From: Photobacterium sp. Ph5
Lineage (GTDB): Bacteria > Pseudomonadota > Gammaproteobacteria > Enterobacterales > Vibrionaceae
Direction of reading: 5' to 3'
DNA length: 64,000 nucleotides
Assembly: GCF_022129445.1 (NCBI RefSeq)
Contig: NZ_JADQAQ010000008.1
Coordinates: 58,492-122,491, forward strand
Shown here: positions 38,645 to 47,257 of the stretch, piece after piece
Position numbering within the stretch: position 1 is the first letter of the stretch
Layout of the letters: every line of letters starts with the position of its first letter
Position numbers and translations under genes: made by a program
The notes under the pieces: model-generated
What the model was told of the DNA's origin: nothing
Database searches by the model: none
The model's input: only the letters and a program-made list of their open reading frames with translations

Positions 38645-38793
38645 CAGCATTCCAATTAGAAAAGTTAATCACTTGGTTTAACTCGGATATTAGTGGTTCA
38701 TTGATAGATGCTGACCAAGATAACATTGAAAATTATGAGCAAATCTTTAAGGCGCTTGAAAGTTACAAATCAATTCTGGAGAACGAACAATGA
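38641..38793 (+). CDS. small acidic ORF of 50 residues, unknown
   Basis: The GTG start overlaps the stop of the previous ORF, with GAAGGAG about 7 bases upstream (38626-38633). The product is acidic and helical (TAFQLEKLITWFNSD.. to ..YKSILENEQ). Its stop is ATGA-coupled to a further 11-codon frame. It could be a real small gene of an accessory cassette or a fragment. No family is recognised. Confidence 0.4.
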   Translation: MTAFQLEKLITWFNSDISGSLIDADQDNIENYEQIFKALESYKSILENEQ

Positions 38794-38857
38794 CAACGAA
38801 TGTGTGCCAATATTTTTTACGATAAAAGGTAATCATAAGTTCAAGCTTACACTTTAA

Positions 38858-39028
38858 TTTGTACTTTCAAATATTAGCGCTGAGAACGTTGGAGATGTAC
38901 AACGCAGTACCAACGATACATTCAAAATCGGCATGTGGTTTTTATCAAAACTTATCGAGGTGCACCTGAATTTGATGATGGCATGGATGAGATGAGATGA
39001 GCAGCTTGAAGCACTTAAAACCAAGTAA
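38858..39028 (+). pseudogene. frameshifted gene remnant next to the insertion sequence
   Basis: Protein-like stretches continue from frame to frame: ISAENVGDVQRSTNDTFKIG in one, TYRGAPEFDDGMDEM in the next, then DEQLEALKTK up to a TAA at 39026-39028. At least two frameshifts are needed to join them. This looks like a decayed coding sequence, possibly phage- or cassette-derived. Identity is unknown. Confidence 0.4.
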
Positions 39029-39181
39029 GCAACAAAGCTATCAAGCCAAATCACCATCATTTCAATATCATACTTAACTTATGTTTTCTCTATTTTAAAA
39101 TGTCACTCATTATTCCCCGATTAAAATGTCTCCTTTTAAGGTAGTTCATAGTGGTGAATTTGGGCTTATAGAGTAGGGAAG

Positions 39182-40525
39182 TCACGGCTTTTTCTTGGTG
39201 ATAGGTATAAATTTTTCAGGGTGAACTAACACGGGATTGATGGCTTCAAGTTGACGGATTGCTCGCTGTTGGGCGGTTCGTTTGGGGGCACTTTTACTGC
39301 GACTACGCTTTTGTTGTTGGTCATATTGTTGCTGTTTCGTCTGGGCGAATTTTAATACTGCGCCTAAACGTTTATTATCGACCACCTGACCTTGGTCAAC
39401 ATCTTCGAGCTTATCAAATACCTTAAATTCTAATTTCCGATGACCGTATTGAATAGCGATGGTGCCATCTGGGCGATCTAGAACTTTCACGACTTGATGT
39501 ACAAGTCGTTGATTTTCTTCAGTTGGATCAACTAAATAGATGACTTTGTCATATTGAAATGTCAGTGACTTTGATAATTTTCTTGGCTCTTGCCACGCAA
39601 AAATATCGTGTAACTCATCAGTCGATTCACGTAATGGCCGATGCATGTCTTTAGGATATTGGGCTGCTTTGGCAAAATGTGGGTTAAAATCAGTGATAAA
39701 GTCGGGGAGCCACGCATTAGCTTATCAATGTGTTGTAAACGCATTTCTTTGACTAAGCGATGTTGTAAGGTTTTGTTGGCACGCTCAACACGGCCTTTGG
39801 CTTGAGAGCTGTTTGCGCAAATCAATTCAATGTTTAAGTCACGCAATACACGACCAAACTGAGTCACGCGGTTGGTTTCTGCATCCCGTTTACTGACATG
39901 AAATACCGCATGGCGATCACTGTAAAAAGCAGTGGGGTTGCCATGATGTTCAACATATTCATGCGTGGCAACCATGTAATCAAATGCAGATTCTGTTTCG
40001 CTAAAACGTAAGTTCATCAGTTTGCCGGTGGCATCATCAATGAAAACCAACAAACAACATTTGTTACTGCGGCCTTCAAACCAATCATGATGTGAGCCAT
40101 CTATCTGAATTAACTCGCCATAACAATCACGTCGATGACGTGGTTGATAAACACGAGGCTTACGTTTGAAATGTGGTACCCAAAGGCCATCAGCGATCAT
40201 CCATTGGCGTAAGGTTTCTAATCCAATTTTAATGCCGTGGCGTTCAATCAATTTTTCACGTGCCAATGTGGGTCCGAAGTCTACGTAATATTCGTGGATC
40301 AGATTTAAACATTGATGGCGTATATCAGCATTAATTTTGTTGCCTGGCGATTGTCCACGACGTTGATGTACTAAACCAACAGCACCAAGATCTCGATAGC
40401 GTGTTATTAATCGTTGAACCTGACGAACACTGACATTAAGAAGCTGAGCAGCATCTTAATGTCAGTGTTCGTTTTTCGCAAACATCACGAATTGTACCTA
40501 AGCGAAATATCTCTTTGTCATTCAT
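39182..40525 (-). pseudogene. transposase with two frameshifts (ISNCY/rve type)
   Basis: The reading would begin at ATG 40525 (MNDKEIFRLGTIRDVCEKR..), pass through an HTH (AAQLLNVSVRQVQRLITRYR) and a DDE integrase core, and end in QQQKRSRSKSAPKRTAQQRA..ITKKKP. The core carries the first Asp in ELIQIDGSHHDWFEGR, the second in FYSDRHAVFH and the Glu in ANSSQAKGRVERANKTLQH. The first break is at 40424-40453, where an inverted copy of neighbouring sequence replaces the normal codons and brings a stop. The second is a one-base loss near 39720, after LQHIDK. The enzyme cannot be made as one chain. Confidence 0.85.
40424..40471. repeat. 18-bp perfect inverted repeat inside the transposase gene
   Basis: CGAACACTGACATTAAGA (40424-40441) and its exact reverse complement (40454-40471) flank 12 bases that are themselves nearly symmetric (GCTG-AG-CAGC). 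Only the left arm keeps the transposase reading (LLNVSVRQ). The right arm lies where a different, frame-keeping sequence is expected. Confidence 0.8.
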
Positions 40526-40640
40526 GTTAACAACATATTTTGTTTAACTCACATTGATCAGCAGATACAGATCACTATATAAAAACAGGACATTTTAGCT
40601 TTGCAGAAAAGAGACACTTTACCTTGGGGTCTACACCCTC

Positions 40641-40668
40641 AGTGCGCATTATGTATATTATGTTAAAT
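40641..40668 (+). other. dif: dif site of chromosome 1 (XerCD recombination site)
   Basis: 28 bp in the classic layout: XerC arm AGTGCGCATTA (40641-40651), centre TGTATA (40652-40657) and XerD arm TTATGTTAAAT (40658-40668). It equals the V. cholerae chromosome 1 dif as I remember it and differs from E. coli dif at two positions of the XerC arm. XerC/XerD resolve chromosome dimers here with FtsK. It is also the entry point for filamentous phages and other elements that use host Xer. MatP, matS-like sites and convergent KOPS around it support the call. Confidence 0.95.
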
Positions 40669-40676
40669 AATGTATT

Positions 40677-40793
40677 GTGGTAACTATATCTGATCTTATT
40701 TATCCTAATCTTGCACCTGACATCTCTACTCTACTTGTGGGTTTATTGTTGTATTTAACAGTATTCGCTATTTACCATAAAATAGGTAATTAA
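40677..40793 (+). CDS. possible small membrane peptide starting 9 bases after dif
   Basis: A GTG-started frame of 38 codons ending in TAA (40791-40793). It encodes a short polar start (VTISDLIYPNLAPD), one hydrophobic helix (about 16-33) and a YHKIGN end. There is no Shine-Dalgarno, since the dif sequence occupies that place. It may be the 3' end of a gene once cut at dif, or chance. Confidence 0.25.
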   Translation: MVTISDLIYPNLAPDISTLLVGLLLYLTVFAIYHKIGN

Positions 40794-40857
40794 CATCAAT
40801 TTTAAATACTGCTGCAAATGTTCAGTTTGCCTTGTACTTAAAGCTTGCTGTTAATTA

Positions 40858-40886
40858 CTAGAGATTCGATTAATTCGAATCTCTAG
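40858..40886. repeat. 12-bp inverted repeat at the end of the hybrid kinase gene
   Basis: CTAGAGATTCGA / TCGAATCTCTAG with a five-base centre. It includes the last codons of the kinase gene. No T-run follows on the minus strand, so it is a 3'-end hairpin rather than a proven terminator. Confidence 0.55.
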
Positions 40887-42985
40887 ATCGTACTTTCTGA
40901 TTGCTGATTTTCTTTAAGTTCTTGGTATTTTTCCAGTAACACATCTAACTCGTTTGAACAGATTGGCTTAGCTAAAAAACCATCCATACCGATGTCATGA
41001 TAGATTTTTTGGTCACTTTGCATCGCATTCGCGGTTAATGCGACGATTGGTATGCTTATTTTTCTCTGTCTAAGTTGTTTTGTGGCTTCTAAACCATCCA
41101 AAATTGGCATAGATATATCCATTAATACCAGATCGAACTTATTGTGACCCTGTAACAGTACATTTATCGCTTCCTTTCCGTTGTTAGTTATCGCAACTTT
41201 ATGTCCTCGTCGCTCTAACATCAACTTAGCAACCAACTGATTGGTGTTACTGTCTTCTGCTAATAATATATTTAACGAGCAATCCGATTTATTTTTAAAT
41301 TTAGTGTCGGTTTCACAACTGTGTAGAGATGGATAGATAATTGGAATGGAAATTTTAAAACAGCTTCCCGTTCCTAATTCACTTTCTAGTGATATTGTTC
41401 CATTCATCTTTTCGATTAAATGTTGGCTAATTGCTAGGCCTAACCCTGTGCCACCATATCGTCGAGTAATGCTTCCATCCGCCTGATGAAATGGATTAAA
41501 TATATTTTCTTGTGCATCTTTAGCAATACCAATACCTGTATCGATAACGGCTATTTCAATATTGTCATCAACTTTACGAGCAACAACACGTACCGAACCG
41601 ACGCTAGTAAATTTAACGGCATTACCGATTAAATTAAATAACACTTGAGCAATTCGATTTTTATCACCGTAGATTTGTTTGGGGATTGCATCATCAATTT
41701 CACATTGAAACTGCACACTCTTTTTTGTTGCTTGAGGTGCTAATTGATCAGCGACAAGCCGTATGCTTTCAACAACATTAATATCACTATTAAAAAGTCT
41801 AAAGCTCCCCGATTCTATTCTTGATAAGTCTAATATGTCATTAATAATAGTCAGTAATAAATGTGCTGACTGATCCATTTGTGATAACCAAAGGTTTTGC
41901 TTTTTATTTAAACCAGATAAAGACAGTGACTCCATTAAACCTAATACGGCATTAAGTGGTGTTCTTATCTCGTGACTCATCATTGCTATAAATTGTGATT
42001 TAGCTCTGTTGGCACTTTCTGCTTGTTTTCTCGCTTCTTGCAAATCAAATAAACGTTTCTTTCTACTCGTTATGTTCTTGGCTGTTCCTCGAAACCCTTG
42101 CAATATCGCATACTTATCAAAATAAGGTGTACCACTAAAGCTATACCACTGTTCAGTGTCATCAACATTTAGATTCCATTCTAAATCTTCAAATACAACT
42201 TGCTGTAACAATTTACTCTTAAGCTTATTTTGAAATAATGGGTACTTATTAAAAAATGCGATAAAGTTATCACAGGAAATTTGTGTATTAGCCACATGAG
42301 GTTCTGATATATAGGTAAAGTTATAATCAACATCAATTTCCCAAAACCAATCACCTGCAGTTTTGGCGAAATCTTTAAATCGTTTCTGACTAAACGTTAG
42401 CTGTTGTGTTCGGGCTGCGACTAATGATTGTAACCTTTCGCGATAATCTATATCTATGATCGCTCTTGCAAGTAATGGTCTAAATTTATTAAGTACTCGG
42501 CGACATCTTGGCGTGAACTGGCTTTTATCATGGCTCATTAAAATCATAACAGCATCACTAGAGCTTACTTTCACGCCCGTTAATAATGCAGAATCGTAAT
42601 CATTTAATGCTTCTATTGATTGTGTACTGAACTCAATAATATCTTTTGGGGAATATAGTGCGATACATTCACCATTGATTGCTCGTCTAAATGTACTTTC
42701 CATCAGCCAAGAATTTGTGCCAAAGCGGTTATCAGTACTGACAAGTACATCCAGCATTTCTTGTTCGTCTTCTCTAGTAAGAACTAAAGCTTGATCAAAA
42801 CCGATAAACTTACGTAGGACTTCTAATAAGCTATTGAAAACTTGTCGCTTATCGTTCGCACCCGCCATTGCAGAGATACCTTCTAAGATGGCTTCATTCT
42901 CATCTTGTAACTGGCTCTCTCGTTCTTGACTTCGCAATAAATCAATGACGGTTTCTTGTAGCTTTTCAGATTCAGAACTTATCAT
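40883..42985 (-). CDS. hybrid sensor histidine kinase (VpsS/NosP-associated kinase type)
   Basis: 700 residues, cytoplasmic, no membrane helix. The order is an N-terminal coiled coil, a GAF-like domain (about 40-180), a PAS domain (about 203-310), a HisKA domain with His338 in MMSHEIRTPL, an ATPase domain with NRIAQVLFNLIGNAVKF, DTGIGIA and GGTGLGL, and a receiver domain with Asp623 in LVLMDISMP. The end of the receiver (FLAKPI) is normal. The phosphorelay output (an Hpt protein) is not in the window. It lies 12 bases after the FIST-domain gene. In V. cholerae the same pair is VpsV-VpsS (NosP and its kinase), feeding biofilm control; orthology here rests on context and domain order. Confidence 0.88.
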   Translation of the reverse strand: MISSESEKLQETVIDLLRSQERESQLQDENEAILEGISAMAGANDKRQVFNSLLEVLRKFIGFDQALVLTREDEQEMLDVLVSTDNRFGTNSWLMESTFRRAINGECIALYSPKDIIEFSTQSIEALNDYDSALLTGVKVSSSDAVMILMSHDKSQFTPRCRRVLNKFRPLLARAIIDIDYRERLQSLVAARTQQLTFSQKRFKDFAKTAGDWFWEIDVDYNFTYISEPHVANTQISCDNFIAFFNKYPLFQNKLKSKLLQQVVFEDLEWNLNVDDTEQWYSFSGTPYFDKYAILQGFRGTAKNITSRKKRLFDLQEARKQAESANRAKSQFIAMMSHEIRTPLNAVLGLMESLSLSGLNKKQNLWLSQMDQSAHLLLTIINDILDLSRIESGSFRLFNSDINVVESIRLVADQLAPQATKKSVQFQCEIDDAIPKQIYGDKNRIAQVLFNLIGNAVKFTSVGSVRVVARKVDDNIEIAVIDTGIGIAKDAQENIFNPFHQADGSITRRYGGTGLGLAISQHLIEKMNGTISLESELGTGSCFKISIPIIYPSLHSCETDTKFKNKSDCSLNILLAEDSNTNQLVAKLMLERRGHKVAITNNGKEAINVLLQGHNKFDLVLMDISMPILDGLEATKQLRQRKISIPIVALTANAMQSDQKIYHDIGMDGFLAKPICSNELDVLLEKYQELKENQQSESTI

Positions 42986-42997
42986 TGTATTAACGAC

Positions 42998-44161
42998 CTA
43001 CCCTTTATGGAAAATAGCGGCTGAAATCATTAAGTTACCATGTGCGTTTTCACCACTGATAAATTGTCCTTGTTCGCCAAATGTAAATGGAGAAACATAA
43101 GGTTTATTTAACATTGCAATATTTACACCGACAGCAACATCATCCATGCGATCTTTTATTTTTAACATGCATCCAGCACAAAAAATTGTTATCCCGCCTA
43201 TTGGATTAAGCTTATTGCCATTTGTCGCTTTAACAACTCGACTTGCTCTAGAGATCAACCGTTCATCAGTACCATCCATAAAGTACAGGCGCTCACCTTG
43301 CTTTACTTCGGCAAACATTTCGATACCCTTTCGTTGTGTAATATGCGCAGGATGAGCTAATTTAAAATAAGGTAAATCAAAATATTCTCCAGCAAAACGT
43401 CCTAGAGGATTTAAACTACTTTCACTAATTATGTTGCTATTAATATCAAATGGAATATTCATCCATTGTTGATAGACATCAGCTGCAGGCTTATTATCTA
43501 ACTCTATAACCTCTCTATGTTCAACTTTAGTTGCAATGGCCGATAAACCAGTGCTAGCATAACCTGAATGAAATGAAAGGCTTACCTCGCACGTTGGATA
43601 AAAAACAGCAATACCAATGCCTTGATTCGTTTGTTGTTCAAGATTAAATATTTGCCAATTCTCAGCAATAAAATCATCAGCAGCTGAACCACCAATAATA
43701 GGAACGGTGCGACCTAACTCTTTTTCAATCCCCTGGATAACTTGCTCTTCATAACCTGGTGTTGCATGTAACAATATAAGTGACGGTAATTCGCCAAGTC
43801 GACCACTATTATGAATAGCTTTTAATGTTGCTTGTCTTGCCATTTCATAAGGCGTATCAAAATTTGAAATAATGGCAGTGCCATAGGCTCCGTGATAATC
43901 ATTTATCGCCCATAAAGCTAATCCCGTGCCATTAAAGTAGCCTTCATTTGTCATAAAGCCTTGGCAAGAAGTACAACCTAAAACAGCAGTATCAGGGAAA
44001 AACTTTTTCAACTCAATTTGCAGAATATCGATATCATAATTTTCAGAATAATAGATGAGAAGTAAAGAAGGCGTTGCAATTTTCACATTAAGCTTATCAA
44101 TAGCTTCACTAATTGCTTCGAAAGATGAAGACCGTATTGAGTAACTTGTTGTTATATCCAT
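42998..44161 (-). CDS. FIST-domain sensor protein (NosP/VpsV type)
   Basis: 387 residues made of FIST_N (about 25-220) and FIST_C (about 225-370). Visible blocks are VLGCTSCQGFMTNEGYFNGTGLALW, PIIGGSAADDF and NPIGGITIFCAGCMLKIKDR. FIST proteins are small-molecule sensors. The NosP members bind haem and nitric oxide and pass the signal to the histidine kinase encoded beside them. It is the first gene of a two-gene operon with the hybrid kinase. The haem ligand cannot be assigned from the sequence alone. Nitric-oxide sensing is inferred from family and neighbourhood (cbb3 oxidase and fnr nearby). Confidence 0.85.
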   Translation of the reverse strand: MDITTSYSIRSSSFEAISEAIDKLNVKIATPSLLLIYYSENYDIDILQIELKKFFPDTAVLGCTSCQGFMTNEGYFNGTGLALWAINDYHGAYGTAIISNFDTPYEMARQATLKAIHNSGRLGELPSLILLHATPGYEEQVIQGIEKELGRTVPIIGGSAADDFIAENWQIFNLEQQTNQGIGIAVFYPTCEVSLSFHSGYASTGLSAIATKVEHREVIELDNKPAADVYQQWMNIPFDINSNIISESSLNPLGRFAGEYFDLPYFKLAHPAHITQRKGIEMFAEVKQGERLYFMDGTDERLISRASRVVKATNGNKLNPIGGITIFCAGCMLKIKDRMDDVAVGVNIAMLNKPYVSPFTFGEQGQFISGENAHGNLMISAAIFHKG

Positions 44162-44304
44162 ATCAATAGACTCATCCTGAATTAATTCTTGATTAATATT
44201 ATCAGTAATTTGTACATTTAAGTCATAATATTACCTATCTCTTATTAGATTAGCTTAACTTGTCGTATCATGTTGCAAATATGTGTAACTAAAGGATTAT
44301 TAAC

Positions 44305-45036
44305 GTGGATCTAAGCTCAAATAAAATCGTTATTGTCACCGGTGGCGCCAATGGTATAGGCAAAGGAATTTGTAAATTTTTGGCACAAAAAAACGTTATC
44401 GTAGTAGCGTTAGATATCGATGAACAGGCTGGATTTGATCTAGTAAACGAAGAGCCTCGTATTCGGTTTCGTTTAACAGATGTTACTCAAATATCGGATA
44501 TTAGAAAGACAATAAACTGGATTAGATGTCAGTTTGGCAGAATTGATGCTCTAATCAATAATGCAGCTATTGCTAATCCTTATAATACCCCTTTGCACCA
44601 ACTACCTTTAGATGAATGGCATCGCATTTTAAATGTTAATTTAACATCACCTTTAGTTATGAGTCAGCAGTGCCTTCCCTTACTTACTGAAAGTAAAGGA
44701 CATATTATTAATATCAGCTCTACAAGATATCTTCAATCTGAACCAAATACCGAAGCTTATGCTGCAAGTAAAGGTGGATTGGTATCATTAACCCATTCAC
44801 TTGCTGTTAGCCTATCTCCCAATATTAAAGTCAACTGTATTTCACCGGGATGGATTCATACAGATACCAGTCAATTGCATAAAATTGATCATCAGCAACA
44901 TTTATCCGGACGTGTAGGCAATGTAAATGATATTGCTGAAATGGTTGATTTTTTACTTTGTAGTCAAGGTTTTATAACTGGTCAAAATTTTGTTATTGAT
45001 GGTGGAATGACGAAGAAAATGATTTATTGCGAATAA
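44305..45036 (+). CDS. short-chain dehydrogenase/reductase
   Basis: 243 residues, a complete classical SDR. The nucleotide motif TGGANGIGKG is at about 12-21, NNAA at about 90-93, the catalytic Ser in NISS and the YAASK motif near 155. The family C-terminal DGG(M) is present. It starts with GTG; AAAGGA lies 9 bases upstream. The acidic residue after the second strand (DIDE) suggests NAD rather than NADP. The substrate is unknown. It stands alone, divergent from the FIST gene. Confidence 0.85.
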   Translation: MDLSSNKIVIVTGGANGIGKGICKFLAQKNVIVVALDIDEQAGFDLVNEEPRIRFRLTDVTQISDIRKTINWIRCQFGRIDALINNAAIANPYNTPLHQLPLDEWHRILNVNLTSPLVMSQQCLPLLTESKGHIINISSTRYLQSEPNTEAYAASKGGLVSLTHSLAVSLSPNIKVNCISPGWIHTDTSQLHKIDHQQHLSGRVGNVNDIAEMVDFLLCSQGFITGQNFVIDGGMTKKMIYCE

Positions 45037-45080
45037 ATAGCACTCCATCGCATATATGTATCTTATGAAGTGCTATTTAT
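45033..45080. terminator. bidirectional terminator, 12-bp stem
   Basis: ATAAATAGCACT (45033-45044) and AGTGCTATTTAT (45069-45080) pair perfectly around a 24-base loop. It separates the SDR gene and the converging gene at 45085. Confidence 0.65.
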
Positions 45081-45084
45081 AAGA

Positions 45085-45540
45085 TTATTTAGTAACAGTA
45101 AATTGAGAACTCAATGTTGTATTTTTAGCGGTAATATCTATACCCCACACCATTGTATTATGTGTACATGCAGGAACAGTAAACTCTCCAACCCATGTGT
45201 TTTTATTATGCTGCGTAAAGACAATGGGTACCGTACCCATATTCATTGAAACACCTGAAACCGTGGCTAACGGTTTAACATCTATGTTGGTTATTTGTAA
45301 TCGGATGGGTGCTTGAGCCGATAGTTCTTTTGTTAAAAGTTGTACGTTAACATTCTTATTATCTATCAAATACTGACAGTTTTCAGTATCTAACTGACAT
45401 GTTTTCACTCTATTTTCAACACTTATCTCATCTTCTGAATTAGTGTATGTCACTGTTCTCCAAATAAAAGCTGAAATTAATATGGTCATCAATACCACTA
45501 TTTGGATTAAACGACCACGAGTCAGTTTTTCTGCTGCCAT
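45085..45540 (-). CDS. membrane-anchored protein next to the cbb3 operon, unknown
   Basis: 151 residues. One N-terminal membrane helix (about 11-29) is followed by a periplasmic beta-rich domain with cysteines at about 48, 55 and 124. Segments such as VSGVSMNMGTVPIVFTQ and TWVGEFTVPACTH resemble the FixH/YtkA-like beta-sandwich domain. I do not recognise a named family. It is divergent from ccoN, and a hypothetical gene holds the same place in V. cholerae. A role in cytochrome oxidase assembly is possible but inferred. Confidence 0.7.
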   Translation of the reverse strand: MAAEKLTRGRLIQIVVLMTILISAFIWRTVTYTNSEDEISVENRVKTCQLDTENCQYLIDNKNVNVQLLTKELSAQAPIRLQITNIDVKPLATVSGVSMNMGTVPIVFTQHNKNTWVGEFTVPACTHNTMVWGIDITAKNTTLSSQFTVTK

Positions 45541-45811
45541 TTTTAGATATATTCCTGTGTTACAGAGTTCAAAGTTTTCACATAAATGTTACTTAAGCGT
45601 AAATGTAATATGGTTAGCCATCTGTAAAAACTGTGTTAACTCAAGTATTATGTGCAATGAAAATGCCACTTTTACAAAAAAATAGCAATTTGAATCTTGT
45701 TTTGATGAGTAATCAGTAAGACCTCTTATAAGCTTTGGGTGGTATTGCGACAACTTGTTGTTCGCACAGGGAAAGTAGTGTAGTTAGCATTATATAGTGG
45801 AAGTATGCAAT
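45541..45811. promoter_or_regulatory. divergent regulatory region upstream of ccoN
   Basis: About 270 bases. A near-palindrome GCGACAAC-TT-GTTGTTCGC (about 45747-45765) lies 47 bases before the ccoN ATG. TTTGATGAGTAATCAG (from 45701) resembles an FNR box but has five instead of four bases between the half-sites. The ribosome binding site GGAAG (45799-45803) lies 8 bases before the ATG. Confidence 0.4.
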
Positions 45812-47245
45812 ATGAGCCAAGTTAAGCAGCTTGAACAAAACTATAACTATACAGTCGTTCGTCAATTTGCCCTTACAACCATTTTATGGGGTATTGTCGG
45901 TATGGCTGTTGGTGTTTTTATTGCCGCTCAGTTAGTCTGGCCGGCGTTAAACTTCGATACTCCGTGGTTAACTTATAGCCGATTGAGACCATTGCACACG
46001 AATGCAGTGATCTTCGCGTTCGGCACAAGTGCCTTATTTACCTCATCTTATTACGTTGTACAACGTACCTGTCAAACCCGTTTATTTGGTGGCAAATTAG
46101 CGGCATTTACCTTCTGGGGTTGGCAAGCCATCATTTTATCCGCGGTATTCTCTTTACCTCTTGGTTTTACAACCAGTAAAGAGTACGCAGAACTTGAATG
46201 GCCTATTAGTATAGCTATTGCTGTTGTTTGGATTGCTTATGCTATCGTTTTCTTCGGTACCATGATCAAACGTAAAACATCACATATTTATGTAGCAAAC
46301 TGGTTTTTCGGTGCATTTATCCTCACCGTTGCGGTTTTACATATTGTAAATAACCTTGCAATACCAGTTTCTATGATGAAATCGTACTCGATTTACTCAG
46401 GAGCTGTTGATGCGATGGTTCAATGGTGGTACGGGCATAATGCGGTAGGTTTTCTGTTAACCGCTGGCTTCCTCGGTATGATGTACTATTTCGTACCTAA
46501 GCAAGCCGATCGCCCTATCTACTCTTACCGTTTATCCATTGTTCACTTTTGGGCATTGATCTCTCTTTATATTTGGGCGGGTCCTCACCATCTGCATTAC
46601 ACTGCATTACCAGACTGGACACAGTCATTAGGTATGGTGATGTCATTGATCTTATTCGCACCTTCTTGGGGCGGTATGATTAACGGTATTATGACATTAT
46701 CTGGTGCTTGGCATAAGTTACGTACCGATCCTATCTTACGTTTCCTTGTTGTATCACTGTCTTTCTACGGCATGTCTACCTTTGAAGGCCCGATGATGGC
46801 AATTAAGACAGTTAATGCCCTATCACACTACACAGACTGGACTATTGGTCACGTTCACTCTGGTGCATTAGGTTGGGTTGCAATGATTTCAATCGGCTCG
46901 CTTTACCACTTAATTCCAAAATTATTTGGTCAAGAGCGTATGTACTCGATTAAGTTGATCAATGTTCATTTCTGGTTAGCAACAATCGGTACTGTTCTTT
47001 ATATCGTAGCAATGTGGATTTCTGGTGTTATGCAAGGCCTGATGTGGCGTGCTGTTAACAGTGACGGTACATTAACTTATAGTTTTGTTGAATCACTACA
47101 AGCGTCTTACCCATTCTACTTTGTACGCTTTATTGGTGGTTGTATCTTCTTAAGCGGTATGTTGCTTCTTGCGTATAACACTTACAAAACAGTAACCGCA
47201 CCGCGTGAAAGTTTAAAAGCGATCACTGAGCCACAACCAGCATAA
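45812..47245 (+). CDS. ccoN: cytochrome cbb3 oxidase subunit I (CcoN)
   Basis: 477 residues from the ATG at 45812. GGAAG is 8 bases upstream; an in-frame GTG at 45797 has no ribosome binding site. This is the catalytic haem-copper subunit of the high-affinity terminal oxidase, an inner-membrane protein with about 12 helices. The ligand histidines are visible in [33 protein letters not shown] and [12 protein letters not shown]. It is the first gene of ccoNOQP. Confidence 0.96.
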   Translation: MSQVKQLEQNYNYTVVRQFALTTILWGIVGMAVGVFIAAQLVWPALNFDTPWLTYSRLRPLHTNAVIFAFGTSALFTSSYYVVQRTCQTRLFGGKLAAFTFWGWQAIILSAVFSLPLGFTTSKEYAELEWPISIAIAVVWIAYAIVFFGTMIKRKTSHIYVANWFFGAFILTVAVLHIVNNLAIPVSMMKSYSIYSGAVDAMVQWWYGHNAVGFLLTAGFLGMMYYFVPKQADRPIYSYRLSIVHFWALISLYIWAGPHHLHYTALPDWTQSLGMVMSLILFAPSWGGMINGIMTLSGAWHKLRTDPILRFLVVSLSFYGMSTFEGPMMAIKTVNALSHYTDWTIGHVHSGALGWVAMISIGSLYHLIPKLFGQERMYSIKLINVHFWLATIGTVLYIVAMWISGVMQGLMWRAVNSDGTLTYSFVESLQASYPFYFVRFIGGCIFLSGMLLLAYNTYKTVTAPRESLKAITEPQPA

Positions 47246-47257
47246 GGAGTATGCACA

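Larger units (their letters stand above)
39101..40616 (-). mobile_element. insertion sequence of the ISNCY/IS1202 type, inactivated
   Basis: About 1.5 kb holding one broken transposase gene. The proposed ends are TGTCACTC at 39101 and, on the other strand, TGTCTCTT at 40616. Inside both ends the block TAAAATGTC recurs about 22-24 bases in, so the terminal sequences are related but imperfect inverted repeats. No target duplication was recognised. The right end lies 24 bases before dif. Family assignment comes from the transposase and is tentative. Confidence 0.6.

Noticed and set aside
38854..39060. 68-codon ORF on the minus strand beside the insertion sequence
   Set aside because: The plus strand shows more coherent coding remnants (38858-39028), so this frame is a shadow.
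45701..45716. TTTGATGAGTAATCAG as an FNR box for ccoN
   Set aside because: The spacer is five bases, not four, so FNR would not fit both half-sites. Kept only as a remark.
45797..45811. Upstream GTG as the ccoN start
   Set aside because: No ribosome binding site before it; GGAAG stands correctly before the ATG at 45812.
35000..46000. CRISPR array or tRNA gene near dif, as often seen at insertion hot spots
   Set aside because: No regularly spaced direct repeats and no cloverleaf-like sequence were found.
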